DNA from: Vibrio sp. MedPE-SWchi | GTDB lineage: Bacteria > Pseudomonadota > Gammaproteobacteria > Enterobacterales > Vibrionaceae | Assembly: GCA_001874155.1 (NCBI GenBank) | Contig: MPDB01000010.1 | Span: forward strand, 17,605 to 81,604 | Reading direction: 5' to 3' | DNA length: 64,000 nt | Made by a program: the position numbers and the translations under genes | Shown: positions 34,989-44,192 of the stretch, piece by piece | Layout of the letters: the number at the start of each line of letters is the position of its first letter | Numbering within the stretch: position 1 is the first letter of the stretch | Notes under the pieces: generated by a model | Seen by the model: the letters and a program-made list of their open reading frames with translations, nothing else | The model's database searches: none | What the model was told of the DNA's origin: nothing

Positions 34989-35929
34989 GCGAGCTAAACT
35001 ACGGTGAAACGATTATCTCAGTTAAGGATATGGTTAAAACCTTTCAAACGGGCAAAGGCGTCAAGAAAAAAGAGGTTAAAGCGCTACGTAATGTTAGCTT
35101 CGATTTAAAAAAAGGGCGAGCGATGGCGTTAGTCGGGGAAAGCGGTTCAGGGAAAAGTACAGTTGCTCGATTATTGACCAAAATGCATCAGCACACCAGC
35201 GGAGAGGTTTTTTTTAAAGGCGAAGATATTAATCAGATCAACAGCCGTAAGCAGCTAATGGAGTATCGAAAACAGATCCAGATGATTTTCCAAGACCCTT
35301 ACGGTTCGCTTAATCCTGCTCACACTATTTACCATCATATTGCTCGACCGTTATTGACGCACAACCATGTGAAAAACAGTGCCGAAGCTAAAGTTCGAGT
35401 CAATGAATTGTTACAAATGGTGGAACTGGACCCTGAATTGACCGTATCAAAGTTCCCACATCAGCTTTCTGGAGGACAACGACAACGTGTTTCTATCGCA
35501 AGAGCGGTTGCGGTGGGTGCTGAGGTGATTCTCGCTGATGAACCGACGTCTATGTTGGATGTATCGATTCGACTCGATGTGTTAGACCTTCTTAAACGAC
35601 TTAAAGATGAACAAGGGTTTACGTTTTTATACATCACGCACGACATCGCGACAGCTCGTTATTTTGCGGAAGAGATTGCCATCATGTACCAAGGACAAAT
35701 CGTTGAATTTGGCGACACAGGCAGTGTGATTGATAACCCGCAACACCCGTATACTCAACTGCTGCTTTCAGCGATACCAAACCCATACATCAGTTTTGAA
35801 GAGGCTGCGGAAAGCGGCGCGGAATTGTTAGCAAAAGCGAATGTGATTCGTGAGGCAAGTTTTGCCCCAGTGACTGGTTATAAGCAGTTTGATCATAACC
35901 ATTATGTTGGCGACATTGAGATGGTTTAG
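34985..35929 (+). CDS. ABC importer ATP-binding protein, DppF-like
   Basis: Second cytoplasmic ATPase, 314 aa. Walker A is GESGSGKST near residue 54, the signature [15 protein letters not shown] near residue 160, Walker B VILADEPTSMLD and the switch His in YITHDIATAR are all intact. The C-terminal oligopeptide-transport motif NPQHPYTQLLLSAIPNP is present. It forms a heterodimer with the preceding ATPase. It overlaps it by 4 bases (ATGA) and ends the operon. Confidence 0.92.
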   Translation: MSELNYGETIISVKDMVKTFQTGKGVKKKEVKALRNVSFDLKKGRAMALVGESGSGKSTVARLLTKMHQHTSGEVFFKGEDINQINSRKQLMEYRKQIQMIFQDPYGSLNPAHTIYHHIARPLLTHNHVKNSAEAKVRVNELLQMVELDPELTVSKFPHQLSGGQRQRVSIARAVAVGAEVILADEPTSMLDVSIRLDVLDLLKRLKDEQGFTFLYITHDIATARYFAEEIAIMYQGQIVEFGDTGSVIDNPQHPYTQLLLSAIPNPYISFEEAAESGAELLAKANVIREASFAPVTGYKQFDHNHYVGDIEMV

Positions 35930-35995
35930 CGCCCGAGATTTAATACGATAAGAGCGCAGAACGGTTAGAGTAACTTAACGCTTAAAACAATGATT

Positions 35996-36034
35996 AAGGG
36001 CCACTGATGATTCAGTTGCCCTTATACGTTTTTA
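35996..36034 (+). terminator. Intrinsic terminator of the ABC importer operon
   Basis: Imperfect stem AAGGGCcACTGA / TCAGTtGCCCTT followed by ATACGTTTTTATT, about 65 bases after the last ATPase gene. It runs up to the end of the convergent yfbR gene. Confidence 0.75.
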
Positions 36035-36637
36035 TTAGGTTATTTCGTCGAGTGACAACTCAAAGCTTGGTGCAAATGTCTCTAAGAAATAGACCATCTC
36101 TTCGGTTTGGCGATCTTTCAGAGTGATGTCTAAACGTTTTTTGGCAAGTGCATATTCGTGGTTGCCTGCGCTGAGCTCTTCTAAGCATTTTAGATACGCA
36201 CAAATAGTGTCGGCTTGTTTTACGACAGCGGCGTCTTCTGGGTGAGCGTCTTGGCTTGTGAGGTAAGGAGCAAAGTCTTCTTGAAACTCTTCTGGAAGCA
36301 TTGAGAGCAGTTTTTTCTCTGCCGCAGCTTCAATCTTTTTATACTCTTTTGCTATTTCTGCGTTGTAATATTTTACAGGGGTAGGGAGATCACCCGTTAG
36401 CACCTCACTGGTGTCGTGGTACATCCCCAAAATAGCAATACGTTCAGGGTTCAATTGACCGTTAAATTTCTTGTTTTTAATAACAGCAAGCGCGTGAGCA
36501 ACAAACGCGACCTGAAGACTGTGCTCCGAAATGTTTTCTGTCGAAACAGAGCGCATGAGTGGCCAGCGCTGGATCAGCTTCATTCGCGCCAGATGGGCAA
36601 AGAAGTGGCTTTCTTTTGGGTTGTGATTCTCGTCCAT
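36035..36637 (-). CDS. yfbR: 5'-deoxynucleotidase YfbR (HD domain)
   Basis: Dephosphorylates deoxynucleoside 5'-monophosphates in the cytoplasm, balancing dNTP precursors. The 200-aa product (E. coli 199 aa) has the metal-binding HD set: [13 protein letters not shown] (His near residue 33), [21 protein letters not shown] (His-Asp near residues 70-85) and [16 protein letters not shown] (Asp near residue 137). In E. coli yfbR lies beside alaA (yfbQ), and the same pairing holds here. Confidence 0.94.
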   Translation of the reverse strand: MDENHNPKESHFFAHLARMKLIQRWPLMRSVSTENISEHSLQVAFVAHALAVIKNKKFNGQLNPERIAILGMYHDTSEVLTGDLPTPVKYYNAEIAKEYKKIEAAAEKKLLSMLPEEFQEDFAPYLTSQDAHPEDAAVVKQADTICAYLKCLEELSAGNHEYALAKKRLDITLKDRQTEEMVYFLETFAPSFELSLDEIT

Positions 36638-36684
36638 AACAGCGTGACTCCTTATATCTGACTTATCAGTCTATGCTTGTTTGG

Positions 36685-36746
36685 CCCAAATAAAAATGGA
36701 CACTTTCTCACTTTAGCAATATTGCCAAAATCAAGACAGTGTCCAT
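36685..36746 (-). terminator. Intrinsic terminator after alaA
   Basis: Nine-bp stem ATGGACACT / AGTGTCCAT with a long loop that holds a second small palindrome (GCAATATTGC). On the minus strand it is followed by TTTTTATTT, 30 bases after the alaA stop. It lies between alaA and yfbR, so the two are probably separate units. Confidence 0.75.
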
Positions 36747-36774
36747 GAAGATGTCACCAAACGCTTATTGGTCG

Positions 36775-37989
36775 TTATTGACGATAGGTTGTCAGGAAGC
36801 GCTCAAAACGGCCGATGGCGGTTTCCAAATCTTCAATGTGTGGCAAAGTCACGATGCGGAAATGGTCGGGTTTTGGCCAGTTAAAACCACTGCCTTGAAC
36901 GAGCAACACTTTTTCTTGAATTAAGAAATCCAACACCATTTTTTGGTCATCTTTGATGCTGTATTTTTTGGTGTCGATTTTAGGGAACAGATACATGGCC
37001 CCTTTTGGCTTAACGCAGGAAACGCCAGGAATTTGATTGATGAGTTCCCAAGCTCTATCCCTTTGCTCAAGTAAACGGCCGCCCGGTAGAATAAGCTCGT
37101 TGATACTTTGATAACCACCAAGTGCGGTTTGAATGGCGTGTTGCATCGGTACATTGGCACAAAGGCGCATTGAGGCCAGCATCTCTAAGCCTGCAATGTA
37201 ACCCACAGCCGTATGTTTTGGGCCGGTTAAAAACATCCAGCCCCCGCGGAAACCACACACTCTGTACGCTTTCGAAAGGCCGTTAAAGGTGACCACTAAC
37301 ACATCTTCAGTCAGGGTTGCGATAGAGGTATGTGTTGCGCCGTCGTAGAGAACCTTATCGTAGATTTCATCAGCGAAAATGATCAGCTTATGTTTACGAG
37401 CAATCTCGATAACCTCAAGTAGGAAATCACGGCTGTACACCGCACCTGTTGGGTTATTCGGGTTGATTAGAACGATGCCGCGAGTTTTTGGACCGATCTT
37501 CTTTTTTATATCATCAAGATCGGGATACCAGTCGGATTCTTCGTCACACATGTAGTGAACGGCTTTACCCCCTGACAGCGCAACAGAGGCAGTCCACAGC
37601 GGATAGTCGGGCGCAGGAACAAGCATTTCATCGCCATTGTTGAGCAGAGCTTGCATCGCCATAACAATAAGCTCTGAAACCCCATTGCCCACGTAAACAT
37701 CTTCGACATCGAGTGAATGAATGCCTTTTTTCTGGTAATGCTGAACCACCGCTTTTCGAGCGGAGTAAATGCCTTTGGAATCACAGTAACCTTGCGATGT
37801 TGGAAGATTACGGATTACGTCAACAAGGATTTCATCTGGGGCGTCAAAACCAAATGGGGCGGGGTTTCCAATATTAAGTTTAAGAATTTTATGCCCTTCT
37901 TCTTCCATGCGTTTAGCATGTTTGAGCACTGGACCCCTAATGTCGTAGCAGACATTATCGAGTTTTGACGACATCCCGATATTTTCCAT
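36775..37989 (-). CDS. alaA: Glutamate-pyruvate aminotransferase AlaA
   Basis: PLP-dependent enzyme that makes alanine from pyruvate and glutamate. The 404-aa product aligns closely with E. coli AlaA/YfbQ (405 aa): SSKLDNVCYDIRGPVLKHAKRMEEEG at the N-terminus, NIGNPAPFGFDAPDEIL, YCDSKGIYSARKA, the PNNPTGAVYS block and the PLP-binding Lys in FNGLSKAYRVCGFRGGWM near residue 240. The first ATG (MENIGMSSK) is used; a start at the sixth codon is possible. It stands between yfbR and the divergent menaquinone operon. Confidence 0.95.
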   Translation of the reverse strand: MENIGMSSKLDNVCYDIRGPVLKHAKRMEEEGHKILKLNIGNPAPFGFDAPDEILVDVIRNLPTSQGYCDSKGIYSARKAVVQHYQKKGIHSLDVEDVYVGNGVSELIVMAMQALLNNGDEMLVPAPDYPLWTASVALSGGKAVHYMCDEESDWYPDLDDIKKKIGPKTRGIVLINPNNPTGAVYSRDFLLEVIEIARKHKLIIFADEIYDKVLYDGATHTSIATLTEDVLVVTFNGLSKAYRVCGFRGGWMFLTGPKHTAVGYIAGLEMLASMRLCANVPMQHAIQTALGGYQSINELILPGGRLLEQRDRAWELINQIPGVSCVKPKGAMYLFPKIDTKKYSIKDDQKMVLDFLIQEKVLLVQGSGFNWPKPDHFRIVTLPHIEDLETAIGRFERFLTTYRQ

Positions 37990-38206
37990 TGTGTAATCCC
38001 TGAAAATGATTCAAATCTACATTTAAAGTATCCCATTTTTTGATTTGATAGAATTAAAATCTGCTATTAATTGAATTGATGATTATTCTTTGTACGTTTC
38101 TTATCACAGGAATCCTTAAAATTTAGTAGACAACCTTGATCTCATTAAGGTCTATAAATAGAGTATCCACCTAATAATAGTAATATCATCGATATACGAG
38201 GTTGGT

Positions 38207-39514
38207 TTGGCTCAATTTCATCAAGCAGTGACTGAACTTATTGCACGCGTAAAGAACGCCAAAGAAGGCCAAGTGCGTGTCGTTCAAGTTCTTGAGAAAA
38301 ACCCTAATATTGCTTTTATTGATTGGTTGGAAGCCCAGCCCATCTTTCCCAAATTCTATTGGCAGTCGCGTGATACACGTGAAGAAGTCGTCGCCCTTGG
38401 ACAACTCTATACTTTTTCCGATCTTGCTCCAGCATACGCTATTTTGGGCGCTGATCAGCGTATATGGGGCGGTCGTTCATTTGATGGAAACACTGAAAAA
38501 AACAGGCGCTGTATGCCGTCTTTTTTCTTCTTGCCGCAAGTCGAGTTGATTCGATTTGACGATACCTGGGCATTGGCGGCGAATATCACAAGAGAAAAAA
38601 ACAGAACACTTGCCACACTCAGCAAGCTGCACAGTGACGTATCGCCTATTCACCCGCTTTCTTCCCACATAACAAGCATTGAACACACGCCTAGCAATAA
38701 TGAATGGGATCAGTTAGTGGGGAAAGTGCTCGCGGGTATTGGGCAGGGAGACTTCAAAAAAGTCGTATTGGCTAGAAAAACGGTACTCGATCTTGATAAA
38801 CCCGTCAGCGCAGCCCAATTGCTTAAGGCAAGTTATCAGCAAAATCATCACAGCTTTCACTTTCTCATGTCGTTAGACCAAAAACACAGCTTTATGGGGT
38901 CTACGCCTGAAAGGCTCTATTCACGAGTAGGGCAAGAACTCCATACCGAAGCGCTTGCTGGAACCATTGGTCGTGGTGACAACGCTACGCAAGACATGAA
39001 GTTGGCTAACTGGTTATCCCAAGACACTAAAAACCTGAATGAAAATCAATATGTTGTGGACGATATTGTTGACCGTTTATCACCGCACTCTGAAGAGATT
39101 GACGTTGAAGCGGACACCCGCTTAGTGAGGCTGCGCAAGGTTCAACACCTCAAAAGAAGCATTCGAGCGCAGCTTTATAAAGGCACGAATGGGGTTCAAT
39201 TATTAAGTGCTCTGCAGCCAACAGCCGCAGTTGCTGGGCTTCCTCGTGAAGAATCCATTAATTTCATTCGCGCGAACGAACCTTTTTCAAGGGGTTGGTA
39301 CGCAGGCTCTGTGGGCTATGTCAGCCATCAAAAGGCTGAATTTTGTGTCGCCATTCGTAGCGCTTTGGTGGTGAATAACCAAGTTCAATTGTTTGCGGGC
39401 GCTGGCATTGTTCCTGGATCCGTTGCGAGCCATGAATGGCAGGAGTTAGATAAAAAAATGTCAACGCTACTTTCTCTCATTTCCGACAGCGCACCATTAG
39501 GAGTGGCTTCATGA
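38207..39514 (+). CDS. menF: Menaquinone-specific isochorismate synthase
   Basis: Converts chorismate to isochorismate, the first committed step of menaquinone synthesis. The 435-aa product has the chorismate-binding enzyme blocks: DFKKVVLARKTVLDL (catalytic Lys), LHTEALAGTIGRG, VRLRKVQHLKRSIRAQL and AGLPREESINFIRANEPFSRGWYAG, with a metal-binding Glu in QLFAGAGIVPGSVASHEWQELDKK. The start is a TTG at 38207, supported by GAGG 5 bases upstream and by the lack of a nearby ATG. It is the first gene of a men operon and overlaps menD by 4 bases. Confidence 0.94.
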   Translation: MAQFHQAVTELIARVKNAKEGQVRVVQVLEKNPNIAFIDWLEAQPIFPKFYWQSRDTREEVVALGQLYTFSDLAPAYAILGADQRIWGGRSFDGNTEKNRRCMPSFFFLPQVELIRFDDTWALAANITREKNRTLATLSKLHSDVSPIHPLSSHITSIEHTPSNNEWDQLVGKVLAGIGQGDFKKVVLARKTVLDLDKPVSAAQLLKASYQQNHHSFHFLMSLDQKHSFMGSTPERLYSRVGQELHTEALAGTIGRGDNATQDMKLANWLSQDTKNLNENQYVVDDIVDRLSPHSEEIDVEADTRLVRLRKVQHLKRSIRAQLYKGTNGVQLLSALQPTAAVAGLPREESINFIRANEPFSRGWYAGSVGYVSHQKAEFCVAIRSALVVNNQVQLFAGAGIVPGSVASHEWQELDKKMSTLLSLISDSAPLGVAS

Positions 39515-41250
39515 TCCCAAACCAAGCGGTGATGAATCGAATTTGGTGTGAGGTCATTTTAGAAGAGCTAACTCGCTTTGGTGTGAAAGACATTTGCATC
39601 GCTCCTGGTTCACGATCAACCCCATTAACATTGGAGGCGGATGCCAATGAGACTTTGGCGATTCATACCCATTTTGATGAACGCGGGTTGGGCTTTTTTG
39701 CACTAGGTTTGGCGAAAGCCAGTAATGCGCCCGTTGCGATTGTGGTTACCTCAGGCACCGCAGTGGCGAATTTACTCCCTGCGATAGCAGAAGCAAGACT
39801 AACGGGTGAGAAATTGGTGGTGTTAACGGCTGATAGGCCACAGCAACTCGTCGGTTGCGGTGCCAATCAGGCCATTCAGCAGCAGGGTATTTTCTCTACA
39901 CATGTCATCGCTGCGCTTAACCTGCCTAATCCTTCTAAAGATATTGGTCTGCATTGGCTTTTGACCAGTATTGATGAGGTTATGCATCAGCAAAGTCAGC
40001 AAGGCTCTTCGATACACATCAATTGTCCATTCCCTGAGCCGCTTTATTCAACCAGCGATAAGACGATGTACCAAGATTATGTAAATAAAGTCGAGGCTTG
40101 GCGTGTATCGGAGCAGCACTATACCCAAGTGATTTTGGGAAAAACCGAGTATGTCGTTCATGATGATCTTCTTGTCAAAAAAGGGCTTATCATTGTTGGC
40201 AGTGTTGACTTGAATGATGCAGTTAAAGCGCTTGAGCTCGCCACTAAGCTCGATTGGCCGATACTCTGTGACCCCCAGTCAGGCATTCGCAGCGACTGGG
40301 CACACTACGATGTGTGGCTTCAAGTTGATGAGGTGTCTAGTCCGCAAAGAACAGTGATGAGTCAGTGTGAAGCGATTGTGCAGTTTGGTTCTCGGGTAGT
40401 ATCGAAACGGCTCAATCATTGGTTAGAGACCCATGTTTCAGAGTCAGGCTGTGATTACTTTTACGTTTCCCCCAATGCCGATAGAAACAATCAATTTCAT
40501 TTGAAGCAGACACACTGTATCGCAAATGTCGGTGAGTGGATTGAGTATCATTTGGAGCAAATTCCCAAGATAGAGGAGACGTTACAGCGTGGCTGGGGCG
40601 AGCAGCTTAAGACGCTTTCGACCGCTGTGAGCGATAAGGCTCAATCTCTACGTGAAAAAGATGACTCAATCAGCGAGTTAGGCTTCGCCTACTCAATAAC
40701 AAACCTACTGGAAAATGTACCAGGTAAGTTGTCGCTATTTATTGGTAACAGCTTGTTCGTGCGCTTAATGGACATGTTCACAACGCTGGATAAGCGTGAA
40801 GTTTACACCAATCGAGGCGCATCTGGCATTGATGGGTTGGTGGCGACGGCCGCTGGTGTTCAAAAGGCTAAGTCTCAACCTTTGATACTGTTTATTGGTG
40901 ATACGTCACTGCTCTATGATCTCAATTCGCTCGCGTTGTTCACTCATCAAAAGACACCGACTGTCATCGTTGTGACAAACAATGATGGTGGGGCAATATT
41001 CGATCTTTTGCCCGTTCCCCAAGCACAAAAACAATCCCTTTATCAAATGCCGCATGGCTATCAGTTTGAACATTCGGCAAGGCAATTTGGGTTGGGTTAC
41101 GATAGGCCAAATACACTGTCTAGCGGCTTAAAAAGTATCGTTACGCACATTCAACAGGGGAGTGGCGCACTCGTCGTTGAAGTGGAAACTAAGCCTGGTC
41201 ACGCATCCGCGCAGCTAAAAGAGTTCTATAGTCGCATTCATGCTAAATAG
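39511..41250 (+). CDS. menD: SEPHCHC synthase (menaquinone synthesis)
   Basis: ThDP-dependent 2-succinyl-5-enolpyruvyl-6-hydroxy-3-cyclohexene-1-carboxylate synthase, which adds succinic semialdehyde (from 2-oxoglutarate) to isochorismate. The 579-aa product shows the N-terminal CIAPGSRSTPLTLEA motif, THFDERGLGFFALGLAKAS with the ThDP-activating Glu, and the C-terminal cofactor-binding NRGASGIDGLVATAAG and GDTSLLYDLNSL...NNDGGAIFDLLP (GDG-type Mg site). The length is slightly above E. coli (556 aa). The ATG overlaps the menF stop (ATGA), and the end overlaps menH by 11 bases. Confidence 0.95.
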   Translation: MIPNQAVMNRIWCEVILEELTRFGVKDICIAPGSRSTPLTLEADANETLAIHTHFDERGLGFFALGLAKASNAPVAIVVTSGTAVANLLPAIAEARLTGEKLVVLTADRPQQLVGCGANQAIQQQGIFSTHVIAALNLPNPSKDIGLHWLLTSIDEVMHQQSQQGSSIHINCPFPEPLYSTSDKTMYQDYVNKVEAWRVSEQHYTQVILGKTEYVVHDDLLVKKGLIIVGSVDLNDAVKALELATKLDWPILCDPQSGIRSDWAHYDVWLQVDEVSSPQRTVMSQCEAIVQFGSRVVSKRLNHWLETHVSESGCDYFYVSPNADRNNQFHLKQTHCIANVGEWIEYHLEQIPKIEETLQRGWGEQLKTLSTAVSDKAQSLREKDDSISELGFAYSITNLLENVPGKLSLFIGNSLFVRLMDMFTTLDKREVYTNRGASGIDGLVATAAGVQKAKSQPLILFIGDTSLLYDLNSLALFTHQKTPTVIVVTNNDGGAIFDLLPVPQAQKQSLYQMPHGYQFEHSARQFGLGYDRPNTLSSGLKSIVTHIQQGSGALVVEVETKPGHASAQLKEFYSRIHAK

Positions 41251-42019
41251 CCTACATCACCATCAAGCCGGTAACCTGAAAAGACCAACCTTGGTTTTTC
41301 TTCATGGTTTGCTCGGTGACGGCAGTGATTGGGCTCAGGCTATCGTTAAGCTTAACCAATTTACATGCATAACCATTGACCTTCCTGGTCATGGCCAAAG
41401 TAAAGAGGTTTCGTGTGCCAATTTGGATGAGTGCTGCGCGTTGCTTACTGCCACTTTGAAGTGCCTGTTAGAAACAAATCAGCCCATCTTTCTTGTTGGT
41501 TACTCTATGGGGGCGCGCATTGCCATGCATGGAGTAGCGAATGATCTCTTCCACGATATTAATGTCCAAGGGCTCATAATTGAAGGCGGGAACTTCGGTT
41601 TGAAAACGGCCGAAGAAAAGCGTGTTCGATTAATCAATGATGAGAAATGGGCGAATAGATTCATTCATGAGCCAATTGAACAGGTATTATTCAATTGGTA
41701 TCAGCAAAGTGTCTTTTCTTCACTAAATGATGAGCAAAGACAATCTTTACAGCGCAAGCGAAGTGATAATCTTGGTGTTTCTATTGCGCATATGTTGCTT
41801 GCGACATCGCTGGCCAAGCAAGACCCGCTTCTTGAAAGGCTAACGAAAGGGTCGCTGCCAATACACTACATCTGTGGCAGTAAAGATAATAAGTTCAAAA
41901 CGATGGCACGAGAAAGTGGCTTATCTTTTCACGCTGTCTTAGGGGCTGGGCACAATGTACATCAAGAGTGCCCGGACGAGTTTGCAACGATCATTATTGA
42001 TTTTATACAGAATCAATAA
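41240..42019 (+). CDS. menH: SHCHC synthase, alpha/beta hydrolase MenH
   Basis: Eliminates pyruvate from the MenD product to give SHCHC. The 259-aa alpha/beta-hydrolase has the nucleophile elbow GYSMGAR (Ser near residue 93), the oxyanion-side FLHGLLGDGSDW near the N-terminus, Asp in YICGSKDNKF and His in GAGHNVHQECP. It overlaps menD by 11 bases and precedes menB by 65 bases, consistent with a continuous operon. Confidence 0.9.
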   Translation: MLNSLHHHQAGNLKRPTLVFLHGLLGDGSDWAQAIVKLNQFTCITIDLPGHGQSKEVSCANLDECCALLTATLKCLLETNQPIFLVGYSMGARIAMHGVANDLFHDINVQGLIIEGGNFGLKTAEEKRVRLINDEKWANRFIHEPIEQVLFNWYQQSVFSSLNDEQRQSLQRKRSDNLGVSIAHMLLATSLAKQDPLLERLTKGSLPIHYICGSKDNKFKTMARESGLSFHAVLGAGHNVHQECPDEFATIIIDFIQNQ

Positions 42020-42084
42020 CCATAAAACGAATAATATAGGCTCGTATTGAACGGGCAATAAAACGAACAGATGGATAATTAAAA

Positions 42085-42951
42085 ATGGCAAAAACAGTAG
42101 GCATTACCGAAGAAGAACTTTATGCACCCGTTGATTGGAAAGACTGTACGGGTGAGTACGAAGATATTTACTACCATAAATCAGCGGATGGCATTGCGAA
42201 GATCACCATTGCCCGTCCACAAGTGCACAACGCCTTTCGTCCTCAAACCGTAAAAGAGATGATTGATGCGCTGGCCAATGCACGTTACGACGAAAAAGTG
42301 GGCGTAATTATTCTTACCGGTCTTGGTGAAAAAGCATTTTGCTCTGGTGGTGATCAGAAAATTCGCGGTGACTACGGTGGCTATAAAGATGACTCCGGCA
42401 CCCATCACCTAAACGTTCTCGATTTCCAACGTCAAATCCGTACCTGTCCGAAGCCGGTAATTGCAGCGGTCGCAGGATGGGCTGTGGGTGGTGGTCATGT
42501 TTTGCATATGATGTGTGACCTGACGATTGCCGCTGAAAATGCTCAATTTGGTCAAACAGGGCCAAAAGTGGGCTCGTTTGATGGCGGTTGGGGTGCCTCT
42601 TATATGGCAAGAATTGTCGGTCAGAAGAAAGCACGTGAGATTTGGTTCTTATGTCGATTCTACGATGCGAAAGAGGCCTTAGACATGGGGCTAGTTAACA
42701 CCGTCGTTCCAGTTGAAGACCTTGAGAAAGAAGCGATACGTTGGTCTAGAGAAACATTGCAACATAGCCCAATGGCTCTTCGCTGTTTGAAAGCGGCATT
42801 GAATGCAGACTGTGACGGTCAAGCAGGCCTACAAGAATTAGCCGGTAATGCGACCATGATGTTCTACATGACCGAAGAGGGTCAGGAAGGGCGTAATGCG
42901 TTTAATGAGAAGCGTCGCCCTGATTTCGATAAGTACCCGCGTAACCCATAA
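42085..42951 (+). CDS. menB: 1,4-dihydroxy-2-naphthoyl-CoA synthase
   Basis: Crotonase-fold enzyme that cyclises o-succinylbenzoyl-CoA. The 288-aa product (E. coli 285 aa) contains the crotonase oxyanion-hole segments [21 protein letters not shown] and [22 protein letters not shown], and the [26 protein letters not shown] block with the catalytic Asp and Tyr; the C-terminus [13 protein letters not shown] is characteristic. It lies after menH; a 254-base gap separates it from menC, unlike the tight packing elsewhere in the cluster. Confidence 0.96.
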   Translation: MAKTVGITEEELYAPVDWKDCTGEYEDIYYHKSADGIAKITIARPQVHNAFRPQTVKEMIDALANARYDEKVGVIILTGLGEKAFCSGGDQKIRGDYGGYKDDSGTHHLNVLDFQRQIRTCPKPVIAAVAGWAVGGGHVLHMMCDLTIAAENAQFGQTGPKVGSFDGGWGASYMARIVGQKKAREIWFLCRFYDAKEALDMGLVNTVVPVEDLEKEAIRWSRETLQHSPMALRCLKAALNADCDGQAGLQELAGNATMMFYMTEEGQEGRNAFNEKRRPDFDKYPRNP

Positions 42952-43205
42952 AACACGGTGTATCGATGCAATAAATTAAACCATAAGTCATCTAAGTAAA
43001 AAGGATTAGACGCAGTGAGTGGAATGAGGGTCAAGCCTTGTTCACTCCTTGCTTTTGAGCGATGGATTGTTTTGATCTAGAAATTAGCAAAACTAAAAAT
43101 GATCCATGCGATCGAACGGTCTGTATCAGTTATTGATGAACTTATGGATGGGTATGACGGTCTATGTATTAGTCATGATCGCGTATCACTAAAGCGGAAT
43201 CTTAT
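42952..43205 (+). other. Gap between menB and menC, possibly holding a small ORF
   Basis: 254 bases that break the otherwise tight men operon. The final 111 bases hold a 36-codon ORF (ATG 43099, stop 43207-43209) whose stop overlaps the menC ATG as ATGA. It has no clear ribosome-binding site and no recognisable family, and an in-frame amber codon at 43078 separates it from an upstream open stretch. It may be a promoter region, a translational coupler or noise. I see no strong hairpin with a T tract. Confidence 0.35.
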
Positions 43206-44192
43206 ATGAAATCAGCCAAACTCTACCGTTATCAACTACCTATGGATAGCGGCGTTATTCTGCGTAACCACAAGCTAACCGAGCGTGTCGGATTTATCGT
43301 AGAATTGAATGAAAATGGTCGAATTGGCCGAAGTGAAATAGCACCACTCATCGGTTTTAGTGTTGAAACCACCGAAGAAGCCGGCATTCAAGCGCAGCAT
43401 CAACTCGAGATGTGGGCTGCTGGTGAAAACTTTGAATACGACGAACTCTACCCTTCGGTCGCCTTTGGCCTGTCGATGGCTGAGCTTGAGCTATCGGGCG
43501 GGTTACCACAGGAAGGAAACTATCAAGTCGCCCCTTTGTGCAGTGGAGACCCAGATGAACTTCTCCCTGTTTTAAGTGCGATGGAAGGTAAGAAGATCGC
43601 GAAAGTGAAAGTGGGCCTGTATGAGCCTATTCGTGACGGAATGATTGTGAGTTTGCTTCTTGAGTCCATTCCAGACTTATCACTGCGACTTGATGCTAAT
43701 CGTTCTTGGACGCTCGAACAGGCTCAGCAGTTTGCCAAGTATGTCGCTCCTTCACTTCGTCAACGCATCAACTACCTTGAAGAGCCCTGCATGTCGCCTG
43801 GTGAAAGCTTTTCACTAGCGATGGATACGGGTATTGCCATCGCTTGGGATGAAACCCTACAGCACGCGGTACAAAAACACGGATTCTCATTAGAGGATTT
43901 GACCGGCGCTAAAGCGATTGTGATTAAACCTATGCTGATTGGTTCGGTGCAGCGATGCATAGACTTGATTGAGAAGGCAAAGGTGCTGAGTATACAAGCT
44001 GTGATCAGCTCAAGTATTGAATCAAGCTTTGGCCTTGACCAGTTAGCACGATTTGCTCAATGGCAACTTCCCGATGAAGCGCCCGGTCTAGACACGCTGA
44101 GTTTGTTTAAGACTCAGCTAGAAACGGAGTGGCCAGAGTCGAATCTCCCTGTCGCCAGGTTAAGTGAGCAACAACTGATGTGGCAATCATAG
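43206..44192 (+). CDS. menC: o-Succinylbenzoate synthase
   Basis: Enolase-superfamily dehydratase converting SHCHC to o-succinylbenzoate. The 328-aa product has the catalytic first Lys in AKVKVGLYE (near residue 137), the metal ligands in SLRLDANRSW, NYLEEPC and IAWDETL, and the second catalytic Lys in AIVIKPMLIG (near residue 239). The N-terminal capping domain starts KLYRYQLPMDSGVILRNHKL. The stop codon touches the menE start (TAGTG), so menC and menE are co-translated. Confidence 0.94.
   Translation: MKSAKLYRYQLPMDSGVILRNHKLTERVGFIVELNENGRIGRSEIAPLIGFSVETTEEAGIQAQHQLEMWAAGENFEYDELYPSVAFGLSMAELELSGGLPQEGNYQVAPLCSGDPDELLPVLSAMEGKKIAKVKVGLYEPIRDGMIVSLLLESIPDLSLRLDANRSWTLEQAQQFAKYVAPSLRQRINYLEEPCMSPGESFSLAMDTGIAIAWDETLQHAVQKHGFSLEDLTGAKAIVIKPMLIGSVQRCIDLIEKAKVLSIQAVISSSIESSFGLDQLARFAQWQLPDEAPGLDTLSLFKTQLETEWPESNLPVARLSEQQLMWQS

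Noticed and set aside
43016..43080. GTG-started 21-codon ORF in the menB-menC gap
   Set aside because: Very short, ends at an amber codon and has no recognisable product; kept only as context for the neighbouring 36-codon ORF.
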